Shown here: positions 49,938 to 62,886 of the stretch, in pieces
How the letters are laid out: each line of letters opens with the position of its first letter
Position numbering within the stretch: position 1 is the stretch's first letter
NCBI RefSeq assembly: GCF_014898815.1
Contig: NW_026515482.1
Span: forward strand, 2,418,001-2,482,000
Direction: 5' to 3'
DNA from: Panonychus citri
Lineage: Eukaryota; Arthropoda; Arachnida; Trombidiformes; Tetranychidae
DNA: 64,000 nucleotides
Translations under genes and position numbers: made by a program
The notes under the pieces: model-generated
What the model was told of the DNA's origin: nothing
What the model saw: only the letters and a program-made list of their open reading frames with translations
Databases searched by the model: none

Positions 49938-51710
49938 TGTCAACACTTAAAGTTAATTTAACAACTAATTTAATTGTTGTTAAGCTTTTCATTCAGTTGT
50001 CAATGTCACCATAGTTAACGGAAAGGAATAGTTAACCCATAGGGAAGATGAGAGGATGAGGATGAAAAACGAAACACGAAAACCAAAGTGAAAGTTTTCC
50101 GTAGGAATCAAAGTTTTAGTCTTTTGGTTGTTCTTAAAGTGATGAGGATGAAAAAAGATGAAGATGATGGTTAACATGAAGACATGTGCTTTTTGTGGAT
50201 GATGATGATGAGAATGATGAGAATGATGACTGAGTGCAAAAAGAAAGAGAGAAAGAAAGAAGAGGAAGATAACTTGTGTGGTCTTATCTTCATTTGTTCA
50301 TAAGTTTCCATCCCTAATCATCATTTTCATGACGATAATCTGTTCACATTGATGATAAACCAAAGATTGAAATTGAAAATTTTATTGGAAAACAATAAAT
50401 GAAAGGTTTCAAATTTCACATACAATTAAAAAGGTACAATCAAAGTTAATTGTTGTTGCTTACATTTAACTAATCATCGTGATAATCATTCTGGAGCCTT
50501 TTCATTTAATCATAGTTTCATTATTACTATACATAGACTCGGCTAATTGTCTCTTGATTCAATTGATCCGCTGATCAATAATCAATTTAATCATTTTACT
50601 CATATTCAAATTGGCTCAGTTTCAATTATCATTGGCAATCTAATATCTAACAATTAACTTTCTCACTCTTGTTTACAATTAAGGTTTACTTTTAACACTA
50701 ATTGTTACTATTGTTTTCATAGACCTTTGTTAATTACTTGGGATCATTAGTATTGATTGGTAATAGTTAAAAATTAAAAACCAAAGTGTCGGTAAAACTT
50801 AATTGTTATGGGAAAAGAAATGAAAAACAAAGCTAAGAGTTTGAAATTTATATATTAAGTTACATTTGTTAATCAACATAATTGCAATTATATTTAGCAA
50901 TTAATTATGATTTTCCGGATATTATTACCTTTTCTGTTTCCGATCAGTTTTTACTTTTATCATTAGCTATACACCTGTAATGAGTAAATTACAAGCTACC
51001 TAATGATGAGTCCGGAAACGGAAATGATGCTGATGATATACATAAAATGGGAATTTATTTATTAGTGTTGTGATTTATTATAACAAAAATCTATGTATAG
51101 GTTGATGATTAATTAATTATATTTATCATTTAATTGACCTTCTTTACACAACAATTGTTTATTATCATGTTAAAGATTAAATTGTCATTTGGTTGATAGT
51201 TAATAAGTATTGGGAATTAAATGTTTATCACTTGACTTTGACATGATATTTATATAAAAATTAGTAGTTTATTAATCATGAGGATGGAGATGATGATTAA
51301 GATGATGAAAATATTGATATTAATATATAGATTCGAGAAATTAATAAATTGTTATGATTAAATCAAATGAGAAAATATTAGGAAAAAAAAACAAGGAAGT
51401 TCAGATGAAAGTTTTTTCTGATTCTTTTTTTATCAATTCATTCAGAGATTATGATTATTTGTAATTTTACTATCGAATCTGATTTACTCTGATCATCATG
51501 ATTCATCGTCATCATCATGAGGATTTGAAATACTGTTAATTGTGAATTGGTTAATTTGAAGACTTTTTGATATTTTGACAGAGAGATCAAAAGATTTTAA
51601 TGAGTGAAAACAAGAGGATACATTTTTTATTGTTCTTATTCAGATTAACTGAGAGATTTATTAATTAGTTTTAAATTGTGTGATGATCAAGGTGATTATG
51701 ATTAAGGTGA

Positions 51711-54161
51711 CTAGTAGCAAGGATAATTTGCTGTTGAGTAGTTAGGGTGATTAAATGTTTGAGCACAATTAGGTAAATTTGATGATGATATTGCCTGCAT
51801 CCGTTGGTTGCACGTATCTTCATTGTAAATTGGATGATGATTGTAGTGGTGGTGATGATGATGATTTGGTGGTTGTTGTTGGTGTTGTGGTTGTGGCTGT
51901 TGCTGGGGTGGTGGTGGTGGTGGTGGTGGAGGTTGAAATGAATGCGGTGATCTTGAATGATGAAGATTAATTTCCTCTGGATAATAATCGCGAAAATTTG
52001 ACCAACTTTGTTGTCCCAATGATGTTACCAGGGAGGAAGATGAGCCAATATGATGATATGAATGATGATGATGATGATTTTCAGGAAGAGAGGGGTGATG
52101 AATTTCATCCTGATACCAAGAAGGAACCGTTGATGTAAGGCAACGATCATATGATGATGATGATGATGATGGTTGAAGATGAGCATGAGAATTACTAGTT
52201 GGGTCAATCATGACAGATAACGATTGATTTGAATGATGATAAATTGATGATGGTGTTGGTGTTGTCGAGGTTGCTGATGATGGAGATGAACCAGATGATG
52301 ATGTTGTTGTTGATGAAACTAAAGCTGAAGATACCGATGATGATGATGATGATGATGATGATAGAGATGAAGCTGCAGTTGATATTGTTAAGGTTGATAT
52401 TTGATCTGAATAAGAGGATGATGAGATTTCAATTGTTCCTGATAATCCAATAGATGATGGTGGAAGATGATACGGATTAAGATGATGAGGATGATGATCG
52501 GCACTTGAAGGTGTTGTTGTTGTTGTTGTTTTTGTTGTGTTTGTTGTGTTTGCTGTTGTTGACATTAAACTGTCAACAGTGAAAGTTGAACATGAATCAT
52601 GATTAACACTTTGATTTAATTCATTTGCACCAGAACCACTTCCGGTTGAAGATGAGGTTGTAGATGGGGATGAGGATGAAGAAGGTGAAGAAGATGATGA
52701 AAGAGATGATAATGAAGAGGGTGAAGATGAAGAAGAAGATGTCATCGATGATGATGATAGAGAGGATGAAGATAATCCTGATGAAGAGACAATCGAACCA
52801 TTTGTTAAACTAATTGGTGTTACATTATCTTGATTATCAGCAATTAGTTGATTGTGATCGGTGAAAATTGTATTGTAAGGATTAAAAACTAAATCAACCA
52901 TTGGTATTGTTGTTGATGAAGATGAAGATGATGATCCAGAGGAAGATAAATGATGAAGATTTGAGGATGAAAAAGGTTCCAATTTAACGAAATGATTATA
53001 ATTACCGTTAGATTGATGATTATTAAGATGATTTTGATGATAAGAATGATGAGAATCAATTAAATCATAATCTCTATCTTTCCTTTCAAAGTAATTATCA
53101 TTATAAGGATTACAATCAATTACCAATTGTTTTGGTGAATTCATCATTTGATTTTCATCCTCATCATCAAGATAATCAACTGAACATAATCCTGAACTCC
53201 TATCGCAACCTTTAATTGTTGACCGTTTATTGGACAATTTGGTTGACCCTTGACCAGAATCATCATTGAATTTATCATCAATTGTACTCAGCGAAATCGG
53301 TGTAATATAATTATTAGAATCAATAGAATTACATTTAATTGGATTGGGTGAGGAAGAGTTTCGCAATTGTTTACGTTTATTTGGTTGTTTCTTTGATCGG
53401 GACTTGCGAAGAGGGTCAATTGTTGCCGTTGAAGTTTTCGATTGGGAACAATTAACATCTTCTTTCATTAAATTATCTTTGAATCGTTTTTTCCGCCTCA
53501 AGTAACTTCCATGGTCAAACATCCCATAGGAAGCGGGATGAAGTCGCCAGAACGAACCTTTCCCTGGTTTCTTGTCGTCTCGAGGTTCACGAACGAAGCA
53601 TCCGTTTAACGATAAATTGTGACGAATTGAATTCTGCCAACCATGCTTGTTCTGTCGATAATATTCAAATTTATCGATGATAAACTCGTAAATTGAACTG
53701 AGAGTTAATCGTTTTTCGGTTGAAGATTCAATCGCCATTGAAATAAGAGCGATATAAGAATATGGTGGTCGAGATAATTCCTGAGATTGACCTTGTTGTT
53801 GTTGACCAATTGATTGAGAGACATGATTAGAGTTCGTACTGGTCCGTTTGTTATTAATATCCATGGATGATGTTGATAGTAATGATGAGGGTGGTGGAGT
53901 TGTTGATGCTGTTGGTTGGCAAGAAGATGTTATTATCTGAGAAGATGATGATGATGATGGAGTTGATTCACAGTTAACATGCTGATAATTGTTATTATTT
54001 GATGAATAATTAAGAACTGTATTGTTAAAGTAAAGTAAATTCTTATTTATCTTATCGGCTAAATTATCCGAATGACTTGAAGGTGAAGGAGATAAAGATG
54101 ATGAACATGATGATGGAGATAACAAGTAATTTGAAGGTTCTAAAGGTTTCAACGGGAACAT
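51711..54161 (-). CDS. Forkhead-box transcription factor, FoxQ2-like
   Basis: One exon of 816 residues, counted from the ATG at 54161 (MFPLKPLEPSNY). Upstream codons contain no ATG. Residues 131-226 are a complete forkhead DNA-binding domain: RPPYSYIALISMAI, then the recognition helix WQNSIRHNLSLNGCF, then GKGSFWRLHP and LRRKKRF. The wing-1 string PRDDKKPGKGS and MFDHGSYLRRKKRF are closest to what I recall of FoxQ2 proteins. The subfamily rests on memory of family signatures and not on a tree. FoxQ2 factors pattern the anterior pole and brain in many animals. The rest is low complexity: Ser/Thr runs, a Pro run at about 51906-51930, and His/Gln-rich stretches near the C-terminus. Lack of introns is common for Fox genes. 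Confidence 0.9.
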   Translation of the reverse strand: MFPLKPLEPSNYLLSPSSCSSSLSPSPSSHSDNLADKINKNLLYFNNTVLNYSSNNNNYQHVNCESTPSSSSSSQIITSSCQPTASTTPPPSSLLSTSSMDINNKRTSTNSNHVSQSIGQQQQGQSQELSRPPYSYIALISMAIESSTEKRLTLSSIYEFIIDKFEYYRQNKHGWQNSIRHNLSLNGCFVREPRDDKKPGKGSFWRLHPASYGMFDHGSYLRRKKRFKDNLMKEDVNCSQSKTSTATIDPLRKSRSKKQPNKRKQLRNSSSPNPIKCNSIDSNNYITPISLSTIDDKFNDDSGQGSTKLSNKRSTIKGCDRSSGLCSVDYLDDEDENQMMNSPKQLVIDCNPYNDNYFERKDRDYDLIDSHHSYHQNHLNNHQSNGNYNHFVKLEPFSSSNLHHLSSSGSSSSSSSTTIPMVDLVFNPYNTIFTDHNQLIADNQDNVTPISLTNGSIVSSSGLSSSSLSSSSMTSSSSSSPSSLSSLSSSSSPSSSSSPSTTSSSTGSGSGANELNQSVNHDSCSTFTVDSLMSTTANTTNTTKTTTTTTPSSADHHPHHLNPYHLPPSSIGLSGTIEISSSSYSDQISTLTISTAASSLSSSSSSSSSVSSALVSSTTTSSSGSSPSSATSTTPTPSSIYHHSNQSLSVMIDPTSNSHAHLQPSSSSSSYDRCLTSTVPSWYQDEIHHPSLPENHHHHHSYHHIGSSSSLVTSLGQQSWSNFRDYYPEEINLHHSRSPHSFQPPPPPPPPPQQQPQPQHQQQPPNHHHHHHYNHHPIYNEDTCNQRMQAISSSNLPNCAQTFNHPNYSTANYPCY

Positions 54162-57100
54162 TGCGACTTTCGATGAGATGGGAAACACTCGCACTCGCAC
54201 CAAATAGTAGCAAAGCTACAGTTAACTCGCTTCTGGCGATAGATGATCAATAAATAAAAGAAAATGTTCTCTCTCGGTGGGTTACACCTTCTTTTGATAA
54301 CCTATAAGATTGAGTCGACGTTCTAGTTGGTACATTCGACACGCCTTTTAACAGAGAGAGAGAGAGAGAGATGATGATGAGAGAGGAAGTTGAGGAGAGA
54401 TGATTATTAGATGATGGAAGAGGAGGAAGACAGTGAAAGAGAGATGATGATAAGGATGATTAAGATGGTGAAAAGGGAAAGTGGTTGAATGATGAGAAAG
54501 ATAAAGATAGAGCTGAAGAGATGAGGATGAATATGATGGAGAAATAGTGAAAAGTGATGATGAAGAGAAAAATTTTTCTTTTTCGCTTTTTTTTTGCTTC
54601 AATTTATTTATTCGAGTATAAATGGAAAGCTTTGAAGATGATGGTGATCATGATGATGAAAATGCTTCAAGGAATAGGGTAAAAGGATGAGGATGATGGA
54701 GGAGAAAGAGATGAAAAAGAAAAGTCAAGAAAAAAATTCTAAGAAATAAGAGATTAGAGGATTTTGATAAAGATGAAGATGAAGATGAAGATGAGTAGTG
54801 AGATGATGATGATGATGGAGATGAAGATGAAGATGAAGATAAGGTTGAATTCTAGTTATCTTATTTTCTCATCTGAAACTTATTCTCTCTCATTCTCGAT
54901 TATAGGTATGTCCAATTTCCCTATACAATTAAAGTGACAATAAGTTTAATTGTCGACAATTAAATTTGCGAAAAAAAAAGATAATTGTGTTGACAATGAG
55001 TTAACCAGTTAATCGTATTGATTATATTAAATACAATTAATACAATCAATCATAATTATAAATGATACGAATTGAAATTGAATCGAGGACAATTTATTTT
55101 GGAAAAAAATATTCTAACAATTAAATGGTGATGTAAACTAAATGTTTGCAATTGTTAACAATTAAGACAATGTTAATGATAAAACTGCTAAATTGTAATG
55201 ATAGCAATTAAATTAACTTATATGGTAATATTTATTTACCAAGATGATTATGTTATCTAACTGGTGATTTATTTACAATTAACATTCAACAATTGGTTTG
55301 ATTGATTAACCACACTTGGTTAATTGTATTGTAGGTTAATTGATTAGGAGGGTAACAGTTTCAATTGTGTGAATTAATTGATAACAATCAAAATTTTGGT
55401 AACTACAACAATCCCAAAGGATAATCTTTACCAATGGTTTTTAAGCTTAAACTAAATTAACATAATCCTTTTCAATAATGTTATTGGTTGGGATTGAAAA
55501 AAAAGTGGACAATCAACTGATTGTTGATTGATTTAATCAACACACACAAAGACCATAAGGTGACCTTTGACATGATCAAGTGATCTTGAAAGTTTAACCC
55601 AATTGGAAACACTTAACATAATAAAAGGATTTTAAATGTTTGTTTACTTTTGTTGATTGTTAATCCAATTGAATTGTAATTTTTTTCCTCTCCGTGAATT
55701 AGATTAAAGTTTTTTTTTGTTGTATTGCTTAGATTTCCGTCTTAATTGTGATTAAAGTTTACTCACAATTATCACTGGTGTTTCAAGTATCATCGTGTGT
55801 GTGTGTGACAATCAACCAACAATTAAACTGTCACAATTTACGAGAAACTTGATACTGTGAAAGATGAATACAGCTTGTGAGTTTTTCTAATCATTAACTT
55901 CTTACCATTAATTTGATTTAATTGTTACAATTTACTTTGAATACTTGGAAGATGCGACTTGGAATATCATTTAATCCTAATAATCATCTGATTTTGATCA
56001 ATTAATATTTGTGGAATCGTCTAAATGAATGGAAAAGTGTTCATCCTTGCCAGAGGAAGTTTTTTTATCATGTAATTGATCAGAATTATTGATTTGGTAT
56101 CGATTCAAGATCCAAATGATTAGAATGGTTCAGCAAATCGATCACCAGAATTTCAAGGAATTAAGCCTTTAAACGATAATTTTAATTGCCTTGAAGCTAA
56201 ATTGTGTTATTGATTAAGTTAAATTTCTCGAAGGAAATACAATTCAATATAAGAAACGGGATATTTTTGTTATATTTTTAATTTGTGATCCAATTGCAAG
56301 TTTAGCATCCTAACAATCATCGTTGTTTAATTTAATTGTTTGCAATAGATTTTGGGTCATTTTTTTTAGCTTTTCTGGTTAATATAAATCAGGATTAGAA
56401 GAGTTGATTTTGATGATGTTGATGATGGTGATAACAATTTACTAATTATAGTTTGTCTGTGTAAGTACAAATTGTTATAATTAATCAATGTGATTCTGTT
56501 CTTTGACTGCTCGGGAAGTAATTAACTTGGTTCACTAATTGTTAACATTAATCTTATTGTTGATTTTGAATTGGAACCATTTAGAAAGGCAAATAGAGGT
56601 GACAAAATGAAGATGAAACCATTTTGATGGCACTTTTAACACGCCTTTTAACACAGTAATGCAGTCGAGATGTTTATCATTTTTTATCTTCATCCTCATC
56701 ATCATTATCATCATCAGCTAATTCAGTAGCTGTTCAGTTAATTGCAATTTGTTTTCTACAACCAATTTATGTCAACAGTAAATTGTAATGAAAATTTCAA
56801 CGATTGAAACGGTTTATTGGTCGTAAAAACTGTTAACATTTTAACGGGAAAAATCATAGATGAGGATGGAGATGAAGATGAAGATGAAGATGAAGATAAG
56901 GATGAGGATGAGGATGCCGGTGATGAGGATGACAAGAGACTTGAGATTTTGACAGTTACCAGTAATCGGTAAGAAAAGCAATACATTAAATGTAAACGTT
57001 TTCTGTTCATCAAATCGCATCATCATCTTTAATCATCAACCTAATCTTCATCTTAATCATCACAATCAATAATAAATTGTTAATTAAAATCACTTAGATG

Positions 57101-57856
57101 TTTCTTTCCCAGTGTTGCATGGGAAAAAATTTACTTGATGATAATGAATTATCATCATCTTCCATTAATTTATCATTGATTTGATGTTTAGTTTCAATTA
57201 TTTTTTATATTATCATCAATTAATTTAAATACATTATTGTAGATAATTTAACAAAATTTGATTGTAGTTTTGATTGATTGGTAAAAACTGATATAACAAA
57301 TAGAGAGAGAGAGAGGGAGAGAGGGAGAGAGATACATTATATATTTTAACTGAACCGGTCAGTGAGTCTCGGTCAGTATGCAAATTAGATGGTCAGTTTG
57401 TTGATGATTCATTGGATTGGAAGGGTTAGAGTTGACAAAAAAATAATAATAAATTTAGATTGAGACAAATAAAACATTAGCCTCAAGGTAAATAAAACAT
57501 CTCGAGATATTGGATGGTGTAAAGGAAGTTTAGGAGAAAGATGAGAAAATAGATAATATAAAGTGTGAGAAAAAAAATTAAAGTTGATTAATTAATTAAA
57601 AATAGAAAAGGGTTAGGTGATATTGATTGAATTTTCTTTTCCTTTTTCCTGAATTGATGATGATCCATTCATGGGAAATTAAATCTTATTCATTGACGTA
57701 AAGGTGAGTAATTGATTAGTTGATGTTAATTGTAGATCTTCAATACGGATTGTAATTAAAAAAATTGTTTATCAAAATAAATCTCTCAGTGATTTAATGA
57801 TCGCGATGATGATGATGATGATGATGATGATGAATCGAGGATTTCCTTTCAGATGA
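54162..57856. other. Upstream region of the forkhead gene and intergenic DNA
   Basis: Next to the ATG, plus-strand sequence from 54350 to 54860 is purine-rich with (GA)n and GAT/GAA repeats. The coding (minus) strand is therefore CT-rich, as upstream of other genes here. A 15-base word at 54339-54353 recurs at 56639-56653. GAT-type repeats lie at 56865-56925 and 57805-57832. No coding sequence is supported. The last part should hold the RhoGAP 3' untranslated region. Confidence 0.5.
57805..57832. repeat. (GAT)n microsatellite
   Basis: About nine GAT units, 25 bases past the RhoGAP stop codon on the minus strand, hence within its 3' untranslated region. Confidence 0.9.
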
Positions 57857-60800
57857 TCATGTAAAAATCTGATCAAATTCGAGTAACAATAATTCAATGA
57901 CTTGATTTGAATGCATTTTCAGCATCATATCATAGGCGAGATTGTTGGAATCCGTTTCAGGCCACATTAGCGTTGGTCCAAAAACGATCGCTAAATTTTG
58001 AATGTGCATACGATTTTCATCCTTATGGTCTTGAACTCTGTTTGAAAGGGAAAAAATGAAAACAATTAGATAATTGTAATTAAAGTTGTTTGAACTTCAT
58101 CAAAAAAAGTCATTCTATTCACAATTAACTTAAAAATTTGATTAAACTCTTGTTATTATTGTTGTTTTAGTTAATTTACTTTATGTACAATAATAAGATA
58201 ATCAAATAGTGATGAAAAAAATTGTATCTTTGTCAATGAATGAAGAAATGACTGTTAACAATTAACAGATTAACAGTAGCAATCATCAGACCATGATTTA
58301 AGTATCATGACAAGTAGCTGATGTTAATTAATTATCACGGTTATCAGATTTAATTGAACAATTTAACTAATTTGCTTTCTTAATCCTTTAACTGTCACAT
58401 ACAGAAACTTCCTAAACTTATCTCAACATCAGCTGATTATTTTAACAATTAAACAAAGAAAACATTTAAACTAATTGAAAATTGAAAAATTAATCACTCA
58501 AATTAAGATTATATTTCATGAAAATAACTCAATTCGTGATTAATTTGAGTAATTCAATTGCGATAATTCAAGTAAACTATCACAATTAATAAGACAAAAA
58601 CTTTGACCCTACAGTTCAATGAGCTTTTCATCATCATCATGTAATTTATACATGATAACAGCGACAATTGTAATTTGATGAATGAAAATATGATGAAAAG
58701 ATGAGAAAGAAAAAAAGATCAACTCTGAATGAGAGCTTTTTTTCACCAAGAATTTTCATCTTCATTATCATCATCAGCTCTCTCTGAAAGAATCTTCATT
58801 CTTATCATCTCTTGTCTTCCTTGAGATGAATATTCCGTGTCTCAGGTCTATTTGTTTTCTCAATCATGAGCCGGTAGATGAAAATTTTTTTCTTCCAAAA
58901 TTCAGACTCAGAACTTTTTTCTCCTTATAATCCAAACGTGAATCTATTCCCTTGCTATGAATGCCTGAGATAATCACTGAGTCCATTTACATCAATATCT
59001 CCAACTGATATTCAGGTAAACTATATTTTGGCGTTTTTCATGAGCCATGAAAAACTGAACAATTGCATGTAGATAATTTCAATTGAATCCTAACCTTAGA
59101 AGGTGTTTCAAAAGGTATCTGAGAGTCTCCTTGTTACATCGAGGTAAATCTCGGATCACCCTGACAATGGCTTCTTGTTTCCTTTTCTTATCTGGTAAAC
59201 CTGAGAAAAGAGTAAGAATCAAAATCAATAAAATGAATTACATGATCAAAATTTCAATCAGAACAATTTCACCGGAATCATCATGAAGGAAAGAAAAGAA
59301 AAAGAGAGAAAATCAAGATTAAGATAAAGAGTAAATTGATTGAGGGTAAATGATGGATTCTATCAGATATCAGGGTGAAAGTTTCTGATTCTTTCTTCAT
59401 GATGATTACAATGATTATCCTCATGATTATTGAAATGGATCATCAGTTGAACAAATAGTTACCAATTGTGAACATTAGTGAATCAAAACGATTACATGGG
59501 AATAAAGGTTCCTTCATATCTCGGAAAAAAAGTTTCAAAGCTCCTGAGAAATAAGAAAATTAAATCAACAATTAGAATTCAAGTTAAACAACAATATAAA
59601 TCATATTTATAATTAATAAGAAAAACAAGAAAAGAAAAAGGTTAACTTGATTATCATGATTAATATTAATCATAAGAGAATCAATTTCTGTATTGGAAAA
59701 CAAGTTGTTGGATATTTGATTGATTTGTATGGGCAACCCAAGGAACATGAGACCGTGAAATTGATTACAATTAACTAATCATTGTAACTAATATCATGTA
59801 TGCTTGGGCTTTACTAAATTCAATAGTAAACAGGGAGTAAAAATAATCAGTTGATTTTGATTAGCAACAACAAATTAACCATCTATTGTAAAAGTAATGG
59901 AGGTTAGTGATTAAGTATAATTGTTATTGTCATCAAATGAGATAATTAAAACCGTTAATTGCGTCCAAATAAATTGTGTGATAATGAACTGAATGGAAAC
60001 AAGTTTTACTATTATGATTACGTTGACTTATCATCAACAACTTATTTCATTTTATCATCATTATCATCATCATCTTCAGTGATAAGAGGTCACCATGACC
60101 TAAAACAAACCAACTACCAGAAATTAATCTTGATCCTGTTTGTTGATATAATCATTCAGATTCTTGGTAAACAGAATCAGAATCAATTGATCCAGACAAA
60201 CATCAAACCTTGACATGAGAGTGAATCTACTCTGATGATGAGGATGATAAAGTGAGAGAGAGAGAGAGAAAGAGGTAGCCCCAATCATCTTCATCATCTG
60301 AATAATCTCATTAAAAGAAAAACTTTTCATCTCTTAATTTACTCTTTTTTTTCTCGATCTTATTCATCTTGTTGAATGTTTTTCTTCATTATATTGCCTT
60401 CGTTTTCTTGATTACTCCTATTCAGATTTCGCTCTGAATTAATCTCATGATGATTGACCTTGATATAGATATAAAATATATACAAAAATCTGATAACGAT
60501 TATTGGGTTTGTTTTAGAATCTAATTCACGGTCAACAACATTCTTGCTCAGGTAAATATCCAAAAATCTTGTTGTAACTTTCAAGTAATAGTTTCGCTCT
60601 CCCTTTATACAGATTAGAGAGAAAACCAGTAAAAAAAGAAACTTTTTCTTGATTGTTGCGTGTTTTCTGACGATCATTTAGCTCCAAGAAATATACCTGT
60701 AAGTACGTGAACATCTTCTTGAGCCCAAATTCCTTCATAATTGTCTGTAGAAAAAAAAGAGAGAGAAAAAAGTTAACAAATAATGTCAATGAACAGTTAA

Positions 60801-62886
60801 AGATATAAATCATCATCAGAATAATCAAAAGTGACCAAATAATGATAATCGTTGTGGACGAAAATGTTTATCTGCAAACAGTTACTTAGATATAAGGAGA
60901 ACCTTGAAAACAAGTTAATTCTATTGTATTTGAATTAGATTATTTTTGATGGTTAATCTGATTTAATGGACAATTATGATTATCATGATGATGATTAAAT
61001 ACTAACCATGATTAACTTGATATCTTATCTTTTGAACTTCAGATAAATTACCACAAACTCTATAAATACCATCGGCTTTAAGTCCTTTTTGTTCAATCGC
61101 TTTGATACATTGTTGAACTACTTTAGGAATCAATTGTTTCTCCCTTGAACATAATGAATAAAGATCACAACCAAAGACGGGTCCATCTATTAATAGAAAG
61201 ATAATCAAGATAAATAGTTAATTGTAACGATTAAATTATAGTAAATAACAATACTTCAATTGACTGTGATTGTTGTTCGTTTGTTTGTTTGTGTGTTCAT
61301 TTGCTGGTTATTAGGGGAGGACAGTTAATTGATTGTTGTGATCATATCACAATCATCAACATTTGAACAATTTAAACAACACAAAAAAAAAGTTGAAAGC
61401 AACAACAACAATCAACATCAATTGATTGTCCACAACTATTAACATAATATTTTGTTGCTAAACTGAACATGATGATGTAATTGATTGTTTCGAATGGTTT
61501 ATTTTTAAATTACTCGATTATATTGTTTAGATAATTAACTTACCTTTAAATATTCCTTTTTCTCTAAGACTATCGAGTGTTGGACGACGTAATAAGAAGT
61601 TAATTAAACGCTCTCGAATTTTTTTCTTCTTCTCTGGAGTAATCTTATCATCTCCTGAGCCATTGGCACCATTTTTGGTGCTCAATTTTTGATTGATTTC
61701 AAGCTTTTTACATGTTTCTGGTTATCAACAATTAAGAAATTATAATAAACAAAAAATTAGAATCAATTGTTAACAATGGAAAGAGAGAGAGAAAGAGATT
61801 AGGGTGGAGGGAACAATTAACTGTTCGTAATGATAATCAATTTTAATTTTCGCAAATGAATTGATTATCTTAATTTTCCTGGAAAAACAAAATTAAACGT
61901 ACGTTTAGTTGATTTAGATCGTTTTAATTTACAGTCTTTGTTATTAGTTTCCAAGGAATTGTTAGAACCAATAGTGGCTGTACCATCACATTGAGGCTGT
62001 TAAATTGTCAACAATTAACGATGAAAAGAAGGAAGAGAAAAAAACAAAATTAATGATTAGTTAAATCAACGAAACTGTAGAGAGAAAGAGAAATGCAAAT
62101 ATAAAAGCAAATGATTCGCTAATCATATTCAAAGAGTGTAAAAGTCAACAAACAATAGAAGAAAATTTACTTCCAAAACAATCAATCTAATTAAAGTTAA
62201 TTAAATTGTTTTAAATTTCCTTATATCTCATTGTATTTCTTTTATGTTTATTACAAAGAGAGATTGTGAAAAGTGAAACAATTAACACGCGTTATCAGAA
62301 CGATAAGTCAATCAAGTTAAATTGCAATTCAAGTTAATTGTTTACAGTTTCTCTCACTCTCGATATATCAATGATTAACTTAATCATTTATCATACCAAT
62401 TTAGATATGGCACTTTTAATTGAATAAAACCATTCAGCGGCAGTTAATGAACAATCTTCCTGAAGTAATATTTGATTTCCCGTGAAAGTTGTCAATTGGA
62501 AGACATTTTTACGACTGGATAATCCTTGGCTCCATTCAATAAGTGATCCTCCTAATTCAATAACAATCTCAGGTTTAAGATTTTCCTGAAAACAATTGAA
62601 AAGATAAAAAAAAATGGTAATAAAATCAGTAAATCAGATAATCCAGAAAAGAGAAAACAATCAACCAAATCTATTCTTGTAATACATTTACTATTGTTGT
62701 TTAGAAAAATTTGAAATTGATTAACTAATTGTCAATTTTTACCTCTTGATGTGAGTTAATTTTTGCATCTTTAAATATAAGAAGATAATAATCAGATAGA
62801 GCAACCAAACTGGTAGACCAATTTTTACGAAGTCGTTTTCCATTTTCCATTATTTTGGTTCGATTTAAGATTCCTGTTTTAAAAGC
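57857..62886 (-). CDS. PH-RhoGAP protein, ARHGAP9/12/15/27 type (5' end outside window)
   Basis: Nine exons join with matching phases: 62886-62743, 62585-62397, 61996-61903, 61717-61544, 61186-61007, 60744-60697, 59543-59463, 59200-59095, 58037-57857 (stop TGA at 57857-57859). Together they give about 398 residues. The first two make a PH domain (KTGILNRTKIMENGKRLRKNW; ending AEWFYSIKSAI). A Lys-rich linker with RRPTLDSLREKGIFK follows, then a full RhoGAP domain: VFGCDLYSLC, DGIYRVCGNLSEVQ with the catalytic arginine finger Arg in IYR, VHVLTGALKLFFRDMKEPLF, NLAIVFGPTLMWP and ELLLLEFDQIF at the end. Such proteins stimulate GTP hydrolysis by Rac/Rho-family GTPases at membranes, with the PH domain binding phosphoinositides. 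The usual Ser/Pro after IYRV is Cys here. WW or SH3 domains, if present, would lie upstream beyond position 63000; no further exon was supported there. Confidence 0.9.

Larger units (their letters stand above)
44618..51710. other. Gene-free region between the TOG gene and the forkhead gene
   Basis: No supported coding sequence on either strand over 7 kb. A CTCF-like word lies at 44908-44922. Microsatellites: CAA/CCA repeats near 45738-45787, a CT-rich stretch at about 48170-48640 and a (GA)n run at 49881-49935. Short frames near 45426-45653 and 45890-46105 lack homology and were not accepted. The part next to 51710 should hold the 3' untranslated region of the forkhead gene. Confidence 0.5.
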
